From Anaerolineae bacterium (GTDB lineage: Bacteria > Chloroflexota > Anaerolineae > 4572-78 > J111), in the NCBI GenBank assembly GCA_020433835.1, contig JAGRBY010000057.1, positions 1-20,564 of the forward strand: DNA of 20,564 bases, written 5' to 3'. This document shows positions 1 through 7,562 of the stretch, piece after piece. Position numbers and translations under genes: made by a program. Numbering within the stretch: position 1 is the stretch's first letter; every line of letters begins with the position of its first letter. The notes below the pieces were generated by a model that saw only the letters and a program-made list of their open reading frames with translations, did no database searches and had not been told where the DNA came from.

Positions 1-815
1 ATTTGCCAAAAGTTTCTGATTTTTTTCTCTTTAATGGGCGCGATTACCTGGTGATGGATTTTGTACCCGGCCAGGATCTGCGTGAAATTATCGAAAACGC
101 CCGTCATAAAGGTGAGTTTATCCCCGAAGAACAGGTTTTAACCTGGACAGAGCAGCTTATCAATGCGCTCGATTATCTTCATCAGCAAGACCCGCCCGTT
201 CTGCATCGCGATATTAAACCATCGAACATTAAGTTAACTCCGAACGGAACCATTAAACTGGTTGACTTTGGGTTGGTCAAGTTGATGATTCCAGATGATA
301 ATCGAACAATAACAGTTTTGCAAGGTCGGGCTACCATTCAGTATGCCCCCCTTGAACAGATAGGTGGCGACTCAGGCCACACCGACGTTCGCTCTGATAT
401 TTACTCGCTGGGGGCCACGCTTTATCAACTGTTAACCAACCACCCGCCGCCCGATGCTAAAAGTCGCTACATCCGTGAGAAGTTTGATCCGCAGCTCAGT
501 ATTCGGGAAATAAACCCCGATGTATCGCCTCAAACCGAGCAAGCGATTTTGCACGCTCTGGGTCTCCATCCCGGCGATAGACCAAACAGTGTCAAACAGT
601 TTAAAGACGAGCTGCTGGGCAACAGTCCCATCATCATCAACGGCCGGACCGTTAACGGCTGGCGAGCCGCTGTTTGGCGCAATAGAGTACTGTTGGCTTT
701 AATTACAGCCTTGCTGACGCTCGCGGCTATCCTGACCTTGACCCCGGACGATAGTCTTAATCAAACCGGCCTCAACCCCAACGTTATTGCCCCTGTCAGT
801 GAAATTACCCGCTAG
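1..815 (+). CDS. Ser/Thr protein kinase, 3' part (N-lobe missing)
   Basis: The reading frame is open to the left edge, so this is the C-terminal part of a longer Hanks-type kinase that phosphorylates Ser/Thr on target proteins. Numbering from the first visible TTG-encoded residue, the catalytic loop HRDIKPSN lies at 68-75, the Mg-binding DFG at 88-90, the APLEQ (APE-like) motif at 115-119 and the SDIYSLG helix-F motif at 131-137. The glycine loop and the VAIK lysine must lie outside the window. After the C-lobe comes one hydrophobic segment (about 229-247) and then only some 23 residues, so the kinase domain is cytosolic and the outside tail is very short. No PASTA or other sensor domain follows. 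The gene converges on the GH3-like gene and the two stop codons overlap. The TTG at position 3 is not a credible start because it falls inside the kinase fold. Confidence 0.93.
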   Translation, partial: LPKVSDFFLFNGRDYLVMDFVPGQDLREIIENARHKGEFIPEEQVLTWTEQLINALDYLHQQDPPVLHRDIKPSNIKLTPNGTIKLVDFGLVKLMIPDDNRTITVLQGRATIQYAPLEQIGGDSGHTDVRSDIYSLGATLYQLLTNHPPPDAKSRYIREKFDPQLSIREINPDVSPQTEQAILHALGLHPGDRPNSVKQFKDELLGNSPIIINGRTVNGWRAAVWRNRVLLALITALLTLAAILTLTPDDSLNQTGLNPNVIAPVSEITR

Positions 816-3724
816 AGGGTGGATTTGCTCGACTGCTTCTTCCAAAAAACTCGCCCCGGCTTCAAATGCCAAACCAGCACACCCACAATCGAAAAAACCA
901 AGGCAAAGAGCGCGGCCACCCAGTGATCGGTGATATTTTGCCGGATAAAGCGTTCTACAAAATCCACTTTGTAAAAAGCCATGCCGATAATTGTAAAGAA
1001 GATATAGCCGACCAAGCCCGAAGCTAAAGCCACCAGCGCCCCACGCAGCCGCTCTTCTAAAATAAAGCGGTCACCACCCAAAGTAAACGCAATACCACCT
1101 ATAGTCAACGAAACAGCTATCGAATAAATGAGATCGATGAAAGTTACCGGCCTGGATGGCAAAGGCGGCTGCAACAAGAGCGGCATCGGGGTAGAAGTCG
1201 GAGTGGTGGTCGGTTCTTCCGAGGTGGCCGTCGGCGTTTGGGTTGGAACTTCCGTCGGGGTGGCGGTTGGCGTTGGTGTTTGGGTGGGCGTAATCGTTGG
1301 CGTTGGCGTATCGACAATACCGGGACCAATGTTCAACCCTTCCGACTGTGCCGCTAAATCGCTAGAAGCGCGAATAGAAAGAGGCGTATCGCGCTCTTTC
1401 AAAATGACCGTTTCGGCTACGCCATTAACCGTACTCGACTGAATAGGGCCTAAGCCCAACCCCTCTAACGGATACGATCTAAAAAAGTTAACAATCGTTC
1501 CATCCGGTACAGGGTGTCCATTTTTGTCAACTATGACACCGGTTCTAACCAGAACACCCTCCCCCACTTCCAAGTCGATGAGCGGTTCGGCGTTCGGCGG
1601 AGCCGAAATCGGCGTAATCGTTCCAGAGGTACTGATTTCACTAATAGGGTTAAGTTGAAGGATTTGCGCCGGATTCGGGCTTAAATCGAGCGCACCGATC
1701 GCTGGAATCTCAACCGGTGAGGCACCAGATGGTTCAAATTGCTGAAACAGCAACCGAGCTGCGGCCTCCAGATAATTGGGTGTTTTGCTATAAAAAGCAT
1801 AATAGGCCGTCAGTTGGCTAATTTCGGTCTCACCCAAAAAGTAGGGTGCATTAAAGGCAAACAGAATGAGGTTCTTATTGCGCAAATCATCAAATCGATT
1901 ACGCAGCAGCGCTATCACGGCGTCCGATTCGGGATACATTTGCGGATCGACATTCAACATCCCAAAGATAAGCCAATCCGCTTCATTAATTAGCGCGTCG
2001 ATCTCAGCCTCCTTATCAGAGGCATTATCATTGTTACTGTCTAACCAAGTCTTCAAATCAGCAAAGCTGAGACTGTTGATTTGGTCGTCTGATACTTGGC
2101 CTGTGGCGTCCGGGCCAAAAAGCCTGAGAATAATCTCTTCCAAAGCTGTGGTTGATACCACCCGAAACTCAGCGCAAGTAGGACATTCTCGAATATGACG
2201 ATCATCGGTAAAGATAAGAATGTTTTCACCGGGTTGCGGTGGGTTAGGTAGAGTGGGCCGTCCGGCTTCCGTTCCGGGGGCAATAAGCGTTACACCGCCC
2301 CGGGCGATCTGATCCAAATCTATCTCGACGGCCCCCAAATCATCTAAGTTTTCAAAGGATTGCAATACCGTACTATTGACGAGATCCAGCCCGTAGAGTT
2401 TTATCTTGGCTCGCAGGATACGCCGCACTGAGCGATCAATCGTGGCCTGAAAATTCAAGTCGTCTCGGTACTTCTCTCGAAAAAAGAGAATAGCGTCGGT
2501 AATGTTCGCCATCCGGCTATCGGGATCATTTTCAAACGAGAAGGTGTCCAGAAACAAAATATCACTGCCGGCCAGAAACGCATCCTGCGTGAGGCGTCGC
2601 GCCGGGAAAGTCTGGCTACCGGCGGCGATGCTGCCCAGAGCGGCCGGTGCGCCCAGCGGAGCGCTAACAATCAAACCACCGGCACTACGCCACGGAGCCA
2701 ATTCATCCAGCGCCAGCAGCGCCGGCAGGTTACGCGCATCGAAACTAATGGGGACAGTGCCTTGTAGACCTTGATAACGCACGTGCGAAGTCATTACCCC
2801 ATCCGTCACAGCCGTAGAATCGCCGCTATCAAGCGTGGTTACTTGAAAGAAAGGGTGCAGTTCACCCTGTCGCAAATCGTCCAGGGATTTAAAGATGGTT
2901 GGAACTTCTCGGTTTATTTCTCGGTCGCTGCTGCCGAAGCCGGGAAAATGTTTGGCGATAGTCAGCAAATTGCCGCCGCTGCCTTCGTGGACACCCCTAA
3001 TATAGGCCTGGCCCATTTTGCCAACCCAAAAAGGATCGCCTCCAAAAGTGCGCGTGCCTAAACCGTTGCCGCGATCCAGCCGGGGGTTGTCTAACACATC
3101 AAGCGACGGCCCAAACAACATATTAACGCCCATCAGCGGCAGATCATGGCCCACCACTTCACCCACTTTTTGGGCATTCTCAGGGTTCCAGGTTGCGCCC
3201 AGGGCCATCGCGTTGGGGATATCGACCATACCGTTCCGAATTTCCGTTTCAGGAAAGCCGTCGCCTTCGTGGATTGTGGCGATAAAAAGGGGGATAGTTG
3301 TGTAGCTTTGGCCAGCCGCGCCGGCAGCCGAGTCAGTTAGCGTGGCCGTGGCCGTGATGGGTGGTGGGGTTTGGGCCAGGTTTTGCAGACTATTCGTTAA
3401 GCGCAGCACCTGGGCCGGTGTGTTTTGGGTGTTGAAAAAGTTTCGGTTGTGGGCCGAAATATAGACACCGCCAACCCGATACTGCTGAATAAGTTCGGCA
3501 ATTTCCGACTCAGCGCCAACATCATCTTCTTGAAACGAGACAAGAAAAAGCTGCCCAACCCGCTCGGCCGGGGTTAGCTGACTAAAAACAGTCTCAACCG
3601 CCGCATCTAAATCGGCCGTTGATTCTTGAGCCATCACCGTTGTTGGCGAATTTGAACCCAGAAACATCATCAAGAAGAATAGGCACAAAAGTATGTAAAA
3701 TCTGAGCCTTCCGCCAGGGGACAC
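812..3724 (-). CDS. Exported, membrane-anchored GH3 (NagZ)-like protein, probably non-catalytic
   Basis: 970 residues from a GTG start, with GAGGA ten bases upstream. Residues 1-32 form a signal peptide or N-terminal anchor. Residues about 45-446 are a glycoside hydrolase family 3 (beta-N-acetylhexosaminidase/NagZ type) barrel: VGQLFLVSF (56-64), the R225 region, KHFPGFG (258-264) and the closing helix around 429-446. About 450-680 resembles the GH3 C-terminal domain. About 717-800 looks like a bacterial Ig-like (invasin-type) domain. A Thr-Pro linker (805-846) leads to three hydrophobic helices (about 862-883, 895-918, 935-953) and a basic tail. Substrate-binding Lys258/His259 are kept. Against my memory of Bacillus NagZ, the nucleophile Asp is Ala355, and the acid/base Asp-His pair is Glu269/Asn271. 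It may therefore bind rather than cut peptidoglycan or glycans. The family call is firm; loss of activity is inference. Confidence 0.9.
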   Translation of the reverse strand: MSPGGRLRFYILLCLFFLMMFLGSNSPTTVMAQESTADLDAAVETVFSQLTPAERVGQLFLVSFQEDDVGAESEIAELIQQYRVGGVYISAHNRNFFNTQNTPAQVLRLTNSLQNLAQTPPPITATATLTDSAAGAAGQSYTTIPLFIATIHEGDGFPETEIRNGMVDIPNAMALGATWNPENAQKVGEVVGHDLPLMGVNMLFGPSLDVLDNPRLDRGNGLGTRTFGGDPFWVGKMGQAYIRGVHEGSGGNLLTIAKHFPGFGSSDREINREVPTIFKSLDDLRQGELHPFFQVTTLDSGDSTAVTDGVMTSHVRYQGLQGTVPISFDARNLPALLALDELAPWRSAGGLIVSAPLGAPAALGSIAAGSQTFPARRLTQDAFLAGSDILFLDTFSFENDPDSRMANITDAILFFREKYRDDLNFQATIDRSVRRILRAKIKLYGLDLVNSTVLQSFENLDDLGAVEIDLDQIARGGVTLIAPGTEAGRPTLPNPPQPGENILIFTDDRHIRECPTCAEFRVVSTTALEEIILRLFGPDATGQVSDDQINSLSFADLKTWLDSNNDNASDKEAEIDALINEADWLIFGMLNVDPQMYPESDAVIALLRNRFDDLRNKNLILFAFNAPYFLGETEISQLTAYYAFYSKTPNYLEAAARLLFQQFEPSGASPVEIPAIGALDLSPNPAQILQLNPISEISTSGTITPISAPPNAEPLIDLEVGEGVLVRTGVIVDKNGHPVPDGTIVNFFRSYPLEGLGLGPIQSSTVNGVAETVILKERDTPLSIRASSDLAAQSEGLNIGPGIVDTPTPTITPTQTPTPTATPTEVPTQTPTATSEEPTTTPTSTPMPLLLQPPLPSRPVTFIDLIYSIAVSLTIGGIAFTLGGDRFILEERLRGALVALASGLVGYIFFTIIGMAFYKVDFVERFIRQNITDHWVAALFALVFSIVGVLVWHLKPGRVFWKKQSSKSTL
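1187..1312 (-). repeat. Low-complexity Thr-Pro linker coding repeat
   Basis: Codons 805-846 of the GH3-like gene encode a Thr/Pro-rich linker built on repeated TPT units. On the + strand the DNA reads as irregular GTTGG/GTCGG repeats. Such linkers usually space an extracellular domain from a membrane anchor. The repetition also opens false reading frames on the opposite strand. Confidence 0.8.
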
Positions 3725-3734
3725 GTAAATATAA

Positions 3735-3856
3735 TCCTCGTAGTTCTAAAGGTGACAGTCACTTGGACGCCCTCAATCGAGCTATTTGGGCTAATCCAGG
3801 GTCGGTTTACTACCAATAAGTGACTGTCACCTGACTTTTGCGTAAGTCCTCGTAGT
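3735..3856. mobile_element. MITE/REP-like inverted-repeat element with flanking 10-bp direct repeats
   Basis: Perfect 15-bp inverted repeats AGGTGACAGTCACTT (3750-3764) and AAGTGACTGTCACCT (3818-3832) enclose 53 bases. Each arm also contains the near-palindrome GTGACNGTCAC. The whole is bracketed by the direct repeat TCCTCGTAGT at 3735-3744 and 3847-3856, which looks like a target-site duplication. There is no reading frame inside, so any mobility would need a transposase elsewhere. On the minus strand the left repeat carries the GAGGA ribosome binding site of the GH3-like gene. The margins are uneven (5 bases on one side, 14 on the other), so the exact element ends are uncertain. It could instead be a regulatory hairpin. 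Confidence 0.5.
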
Positions 3857-3870
3857 AAAGTTATGTCGAA

Positions 3871-3899
3871 AGTATACTGTCAATCATAGGCAACGTCAA
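3871..3899 (-). promoter_or_regulatory. sigma70-type promoter of the GH3-like gene
   Basis: On the minus strand TTGACG (3894-3899) and TATACT (3871-3876) are separated by exactly 17 bases, predicting a start near 3864. The leader would then contain a first GAGGA (3847-3851), the inverted-repeat element and finally the GAGGA used by the GTG start at 3724. Confidence 0.6.
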
Positions 3900-3923
3900 C
3901 ACATTTACACCCAACCCGGTTGG

Positions 3924-4652
3924 TTACAACGGCTCTTTGTTCGGCAAACCGGGCCGACGCGGGTAGAGCTTGGGCGTGGGCTTAATCTTTTTGACAATCA
4001 CCAAATGGCGCTCGCCGTCTAAGCTTGGCACGGCGATGGGTTCGACCTTGATGAGCTGCCCACCCAACACCCGCAGGGCCGAGCGCGCCGCCTCAATCTC
4101 CTCAGCCGGGTTTTGTCCCTTTTGGGCGATAATCTGGCCGCCAACCTTAACCAACGGCAGCATATACTCGATCAGCACCGGCAAACGGGAAACAGCCCGC
4201 GCCACGGCCACATCATATTTGGCCCGATGGTCGGGGTGCTGGCCGGCCTCCTCGGCCCGAGCGGTGATGACCCTGGTTGATTTTAAGGCCAATGTATCGA
4301 TCACGTGCTGCAAAAACTTTGTTTTCTTGCCGGTTGACTCTAAAAGCGTAACTCTGATATCAGGCAGCGCTATGCGGAGCGGGATACCGGGAAAACCGGC
4401 CCCGCTGCCGACATCGATAAGCGAAAGCGGCTTGTTGCCCTTCGGCAGAGCAGCCACCACCGACAAACTATCGAGAAAATGCTTACTCACCACTTCGTCC
4501 GGCTCAATGATGCGCGTCAGGTTGATTTTTTCGTTCCAGGCCACCAGCTCGCGATAGTAGAGGGCAAAGGCATGTAACTGAGCCTCAGACAAAGCCAGGC
4601 CAAAATGCGCGGCTCCGGCAGTCAAGAGGGTATCCACATCCATATTCACCAT
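3924..4652 (-). CDS. rsmG: 16S rRNA (guanine-N7) methyltransferase RsmG
   Basis: 242 residues. RsmG (GidB) transfers a methyl group from S-adenosylmethionine to N7 of G527 (E. coli numbering) of 16S rRNA in the small subunit. Visible family marks are WNEKINLT (39-46), the SAM-binding loop DVGSGAGFPG (80-89), LLES (103-106) ending the next strand, and the ARAVS segment (151-155). The C-terminal tail is basic, as expected for an RNA-binding enzyme, and length is normal for the family. Either ATG at 4652 or the in-frame ATG at 4643 could be the start; the first is chosen as it lies six bases after the rnz stop, with an AAGGA inside the end of rnz. It is probably co-transcribed with rnz and relies on its promoter. 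Confidence 0.95.
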   Translation of the reverse strand: MVNMDVDTLLTAGAAHFGLALSEAQLHAFALYYRELVAWNEKINLTRIIEPDEVVSKHFLDSLSVVAALPKGNKPLSLIDVGSGAGFPGIPLRIALPDIRVTLLESTGKKTKFLQHVIDTLALKSTRVITARAEEAGQHPDHRAKYDVAVARAVSRLPVLIEYMLPLVKVGGQIIAQKGQNPAEEIEAARSALRVLGGQLIKVEPIAVPSLDGERHLVIVKKIKPTPKLYPRRPGLPNKEPL

Positions 4653-4658
4653 GCCCGG

Positions 4659-5585
4659 TTACTTGTCCTTCTTGACGATGGTCACTTTATCAAAGTCACG
4701 CACAACCATCGCGTTAGGAAAAATAGCTTGCGCCTCGGAGATGACATCCGCGTCACGATAGCGGCGCGAGAGATGGGTTAAATAGAGTTGGCCGACATTT
4801 GCCTCCTGGGCTAATCGCGCCGATCCGGCCGCAGTAAGATGGCCAAAGCGGCGGGCCATATCGGCATCGGCCTCAATGTAGGTGGCCTCGATAACCAGGC
4901 CATCGGCGTTTTGGGCATATTGCAGCAAATTGTCGGTGCGGGCGGCATCGCCGACAAAAACCAACTTGCTGCCCTCAACCGCCGGGCCAAGCACGTCATC
5001 GGGCGCGATGACCCGCCCATCGGCCAGGGTTACGCTGTGGCCGTTGACCAGGCGGCGGCGTTCCGGGCCAATCGGCACGCCCAAAGCCTGGGCTTTGTCG
5101 TTAAGAAAGGGCCGGCGCGACTTCTCCTGAAAAAGGTAGCCGTAACAGTCTGGGCCGCGATGGGTAACCGGAAAGGCTTCGATGAAAAAGGTATCATCTT
5201 CAAATATAATGCCCGGTTTAATGGGCACAAATTTGACCTTAAAGGATGGCGTATCGCCGCCACGCAGCACGACCCGAAAGATGAGATCGCGCACGCGCTC
5301 AAGTGTGGCCGCGCCGCCGTAAATTTCCATATTATCCACGGCTTCCCAGCGGCTAAAGGTAGAAGCCAGCCCCCCTAAACCCAAAATGTGGTCAAGATGG
5401 CCGTGGGTCAACAAAATCTTGTTCAGGCGCTTAAAGCCCAAACCGCTTTGCAATATTTGCCGTTGGGTGCCTTCACCGCAATCGATTAAGAATCGATGCT
5501 CGCGATACAACACCACGTTGGCCGACAAGCCGCGATGGACGGAAGGGGCTGAGGCAGAAGTGCCTAAAAAGATGACCTCAAACAT
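4659..5585 (-). CDS. rnz: Ribonuclease Z (tRNA 3'-processing endonuclease)
   Basis: 308 residues, typical for the short bacterial/archaeal form. RNase Z cuts precursor tRNA after the discriminator base, using two zinc ions held by a metallo-beta-lactamase fold. Metal-ligand motifs are visible in order: HGHLDH (61-66), His142 in PVTHRGP, Asp213 in FVGDAART (210-217), the HLT motif at 249-251 and THLSRRY (270-276), where the last His is a ligand. The N-terminus ([10 protein letters not shown]) is characteristic. The ATG at 5585 has AAGGAT about ten bases upstream. It leads the rnz-rsmG pair, and the repeat array lies upstream of it. No clear promoter was recognised in the 200 bases before it. 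Identity is very secure. Confidence 0.96.
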   Translation of the reverse strand: MFEVIFLGTSASAPSVHRGLSANVVLYREHRFLIDCGEGTQRQILQSGLGFKRLNKILLTHGHLDHILGLGGLASTFSRWEAVDNMEIYGGAATLERVRDLIFRVVLRGGDTPSFKVKFVPIKPGIIFEDDTFFIEAFPVTHRGPDCYGYLFQEKSRRPFLNDKAQALGVPIGPERRRLVNGHSVTLADGRVIAPDDVLGPAVEGSKLVFVGDAARTDNLLQYAQNADGLVIEATYIEADADMARRFGHLTAAGSARLAQEANVGQLYLTHLSRRYRDADVISEAQAIFPNAMVVRDFDKVTIVKKDK

Positions 5586-5605
5586 AAATACGCTATCCTT
5601 GAAAT

Positions 5606-5801
5606 GAAGTGTCGTTATTTTCTTACGAAATTAAGGCGTCAGGAGGCGGAAGTAAGGAGTAAGGGCCAGCATCGATTACGCCCCGCTTCTTATTCTTTAC
5701 GCCTTACGTTGTTTATACGAGCGTTTTTGTTTTTAATGCTTCCCGAATACGGTGGCCACGTGTGTTACGCCGAAAACCAGCATGGATATCACCTCACTGC
5801 A
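5606..5801. other. Intergenic region upstream of rnz, no gene seen
   Basis: About 200 bases without a plausible gene. It contains an 8-bp inverted repeat, TAAGGCGT (5632-5639) and ACGCCTTA (5699-5706), and a tandem heptamer AGTAAGG around 5650-5664. These may be remnants of a small repeat element. A TATAAA reading toward rnz lies near 5713-5718, but I see no matching -35 box. Confidence 0.5.
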
Positions 5802-6165
5802 CGGTCGGAACAGCAGGAATGGTTGATCACCACCTGAATCACTCACCCCGACTGGTCGGAACGTTTGATCACCATCTGAATCACACTTCCCGACTAGTCG
5901 GAACGTTTGATCACCATCTGAATCACACTTCCCGACTGGCCGGAACGTTTGATCAACACCTGAATCACGCTCCCCGACTAGTCGGAACGTTTGATCAACA
6001 CCTGAATCACTTACCCCGACTAGTCGGAACGTCTGATCAACACCTAATCACACTTCCCGACTGGTCGGAACGTCTGATCAACACCTGAATCACGCTCCCC
6101 GACTAGTCGGAACGTCCGATCAACACCTAATCACACTTCCCGGCCAGTCGGAATAGTCGATCACC
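5802..6165. repeat. Tandem array of 42-bp repeats carrying paired palindromes
   Basis: Eight recognisable units start at 5849, 5891, 5933, 5975, 6017, 6058, 6100 and 6141. Spacing is 42 bases except for two 41-base steps, and a divergent half-unit precedes them from 5802. Each unit has CCGACTAGTCGG (a perfect 12-bp palindrome in units at 5890, 5974, 6016 and 6099; one or two changes elsewhere), then GAACGTTTGATCAAC with the palindrome TGATCA, then a CTGAATCAC stretch. Units differ mainly in the last eight bases (ACACTTCC or CGCTCCCC types). The 41-base units break any reading frame, so it is not a coding repeat. Function is unknown: a protein-binding array, a chromosome-organising site and an inert minisatellite are all possible. 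Confidence 0.9.
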
Positions 6166-6228
6166 GGCGTGGACACCTATCGGGCGGGCGAGAACCAACC
6201 CAACCAGGCGTTACCTTGCAGTTAGCGG

Positions 6229-6954
6229 CTATTGTGGAACATCATTGCGGGTGAGCCACAATATATCGGCCGATTTAAGCAGTAGCACTTGATCCGTTAA
6301 AGGTTGCACAGCGTCAGGTTGACCGCCCGCAGCTTTTGAGGCACTGTAGCGGACATTGCGTAAGGCTAGCTCAACGCTATTCTCTTCGTCTCCAACGATG
6401 CGCAGTAAATAAAGCTCACCTTCAAAATATTCACCGTTACGCATTTGAATATGGAGGTAGGGTGGAATTAAATTGAGACGGAGCGGTTCAATTTGTAAAA
6501 CAGTATGCCACAACAGAAACGGCTCGGGTGGATCCTGGCCTAAAGCAAATATCCACCAGCGTGGTCTGTCGCCGGGAGAGCCTTGCCCCAAAAAAGAGGC
6601 AAACCGTCGCGCTGCGATCAAACTCAGCGAGAGATAGACGGTTCCAATTGATAATAGCAGCGCAATAACCGGCAGCGAGTGCTCCAGCAGCGGCACCGAC
6701 ATATCGAAGACGTTGTTAAGATAAAGAGTCTGCTGCGATACCCCCCAATACAACAGCACCAGCACGGCAATGGCGGTTAAAAGGCCGGCGTGAATAATGG
6801 TACTGCCGACAATCGCCAATACAAACTGCTCAAAGGCAGTTGGCTCGCGGTAGTAGCGGGGGCGATAGGCGGTGTAGGTCCGTGTAAACAAAAAACCGGG
6901 CGCAATGAAAAACAGCAGTAAGATAATACTTTCAAGATTGAGGCTAAGGCTCAT
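6229..6954 (-). CDS. Three-TM membrane protein of unknown function (possibly DUF6338-like)
   Basis: 241 residues, not confidently recognised. Three hydrophobic helices lie at about 8-25, 45-70 and 93-115, with the first carrying a FIAPGF motif. A soluble C-terminal part follows, with an IQMRNGEYFEGELY stretch (169-182) that looks like a small beta-barrel (SH3-like) element, then short beta-rich segments to the end. The layout recalls DUF6338 membrane proteins, but this is a weak guess. Its ATG overlaps the stop of the upstream response regulator as ATGA (6951-6954), so translation is probably coupled. This suggests a role as membrane partner or output of the kinase/regulator pair. It is the last gene of the rtcA operon; no hairpin terminator is evident before the repeat array. 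Confidence 0.75.
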   Translation of the reverse strand: MSLSLNLESIILLLFFIAPGFLFTRTYTAYRPRYYREPTAFEQFVLAIVGSTIIHAGLLTAIAVLVLLYWGVSQQTLYLNNVFDMSVPLLEHSLPVIALLLSIGTVYLSLSLIAARRFASFLGQGSPGDRPRWWIFALGQDPPEPFLLWHTVLQIEPLRLNLIPPYLHIQMRNGEYFEGELYLLRIVGDEENSVELALRNVRYSASKAAGGQPDAVQPLTDQVLLLKSADILWLTRNDVPQ

Positions 6955-7448
6955 GTATCTTTTCGAAATTTCCGCAGCGGCCAGCTCGACAGTTCATCAG
7001 GAAAGTAAACGCTTTGTAAGGCGCTGGCCGCCCGAATGGCTTTGGCCTTGGCTTTTTCCACGTTTTCCAACAAACCAAAGGCTTCGCGAACGATATCGCG
7101 AATGCGCTGAAAGTTGCTGGCTAAGGCATCTTTATCGATAAAGGCAAACGCTTTGTATTTATCTACCGCTTCTTCCCGCAAAGCCTGCTCAGGGTAGCCG
7201 GTTAAGACGATGGCATTAATACGATGTTCCATCAATTTTTCAAGCAGCTTCATACCGTCGCGATTATTCTCGTCGGTGGGGCTAAGGCGCAAATCAACAA
7301 TAACCAGGTCAACCTCCCGGTTCTTAACAAGCTCCATAGCCGGCTCAAAGCCGTTAACCGTCACCACCTCGCACTCGGTTTTGAGAATGCTTTCCAGGGT
7401 GGCTCGCCAGTCGGGCACATCATCAACGACTAAAATGCGTTTTCGCAT
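6951..7448 (-). CDS. Single-domain response regulator
   Basis: 165 residues. A complete receiver domain occupies about 1-125, with the acidic pair Asp9/Asp10, phosphoacceptor Asp52 in VIVDLRL, Thr83 and the conserved Lys106 in FIDKD. No DNA-binding or enzymatic domain follows; the tail of about 40 residues is charged and helical (LLENVEKAKAKAI), then basic. It should act through protein contacts, like CheY- or Spo0F-type regulators. GGAG lies eight bases before the ATG, a strong ribosome site. It sits 114 bases downstream of the histidine kinase on the same strand and its stop overlaps the next gene. Its likely phosphodonor is that kinase. The receiver call is secure; the partner is inferred from position. 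Confidence 0.93.
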   Translation of the reverse strand: MRKRILVVDDVPDWRATLESILKTECEVVTVNGFEPAMELVKNREVDLVIVDLRLSPTDENNRDGMKLLEKLMEHRINAIVLTGYPEQALREEAVDKYKAFAFIDKDALASNFQRIRDIVREAFGLLENVEKAKAKAIRAASALQSVYFPDELSSWPLRKFRKDT

Positions 7449-7562
7449 GGTACTTTCTCCTTGCTTGGCCCGAAAATTTGACGTATGTTACTCTATTTCC
7501 GTCAAGAATGCAACGACGCTAAATTATAAGCGCGTAATGGCTGAAGGCTGACAGTGGAATGC

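Noticed and set aside
3..5. TTG as a real start of the kinase gene
   Set aside because: It lies in the middle of the kinase N-lobe; the ATP-binding loop and Lys would be missing, so the gene simply enters from the left edge.
1128..1442. + strand frame rich in Val-Gly repeats
   Set aside because: It is the antisense reading of the Thr-Pro linker of the GH3-like gene, whose own frame is continuous and has clear domains.
5762..6088. Open frame on the + strand with a 14-residue repeat (RLVGTFDHHLNHTS type)
   Set aside because: It arises because the 42-bp repeat is a multiple of three. The 41-base unit after 6017 shifts the frame and the peptide pattern is lost, no ribosome site precedes it, and the palindromes are better explained as DNA-level signals.
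5802..6165. CRISPR array
   Set aside because: Units are contiguous tandem copies with variation spread through the unit; there are no unique spacers of constant length and no cas genes.
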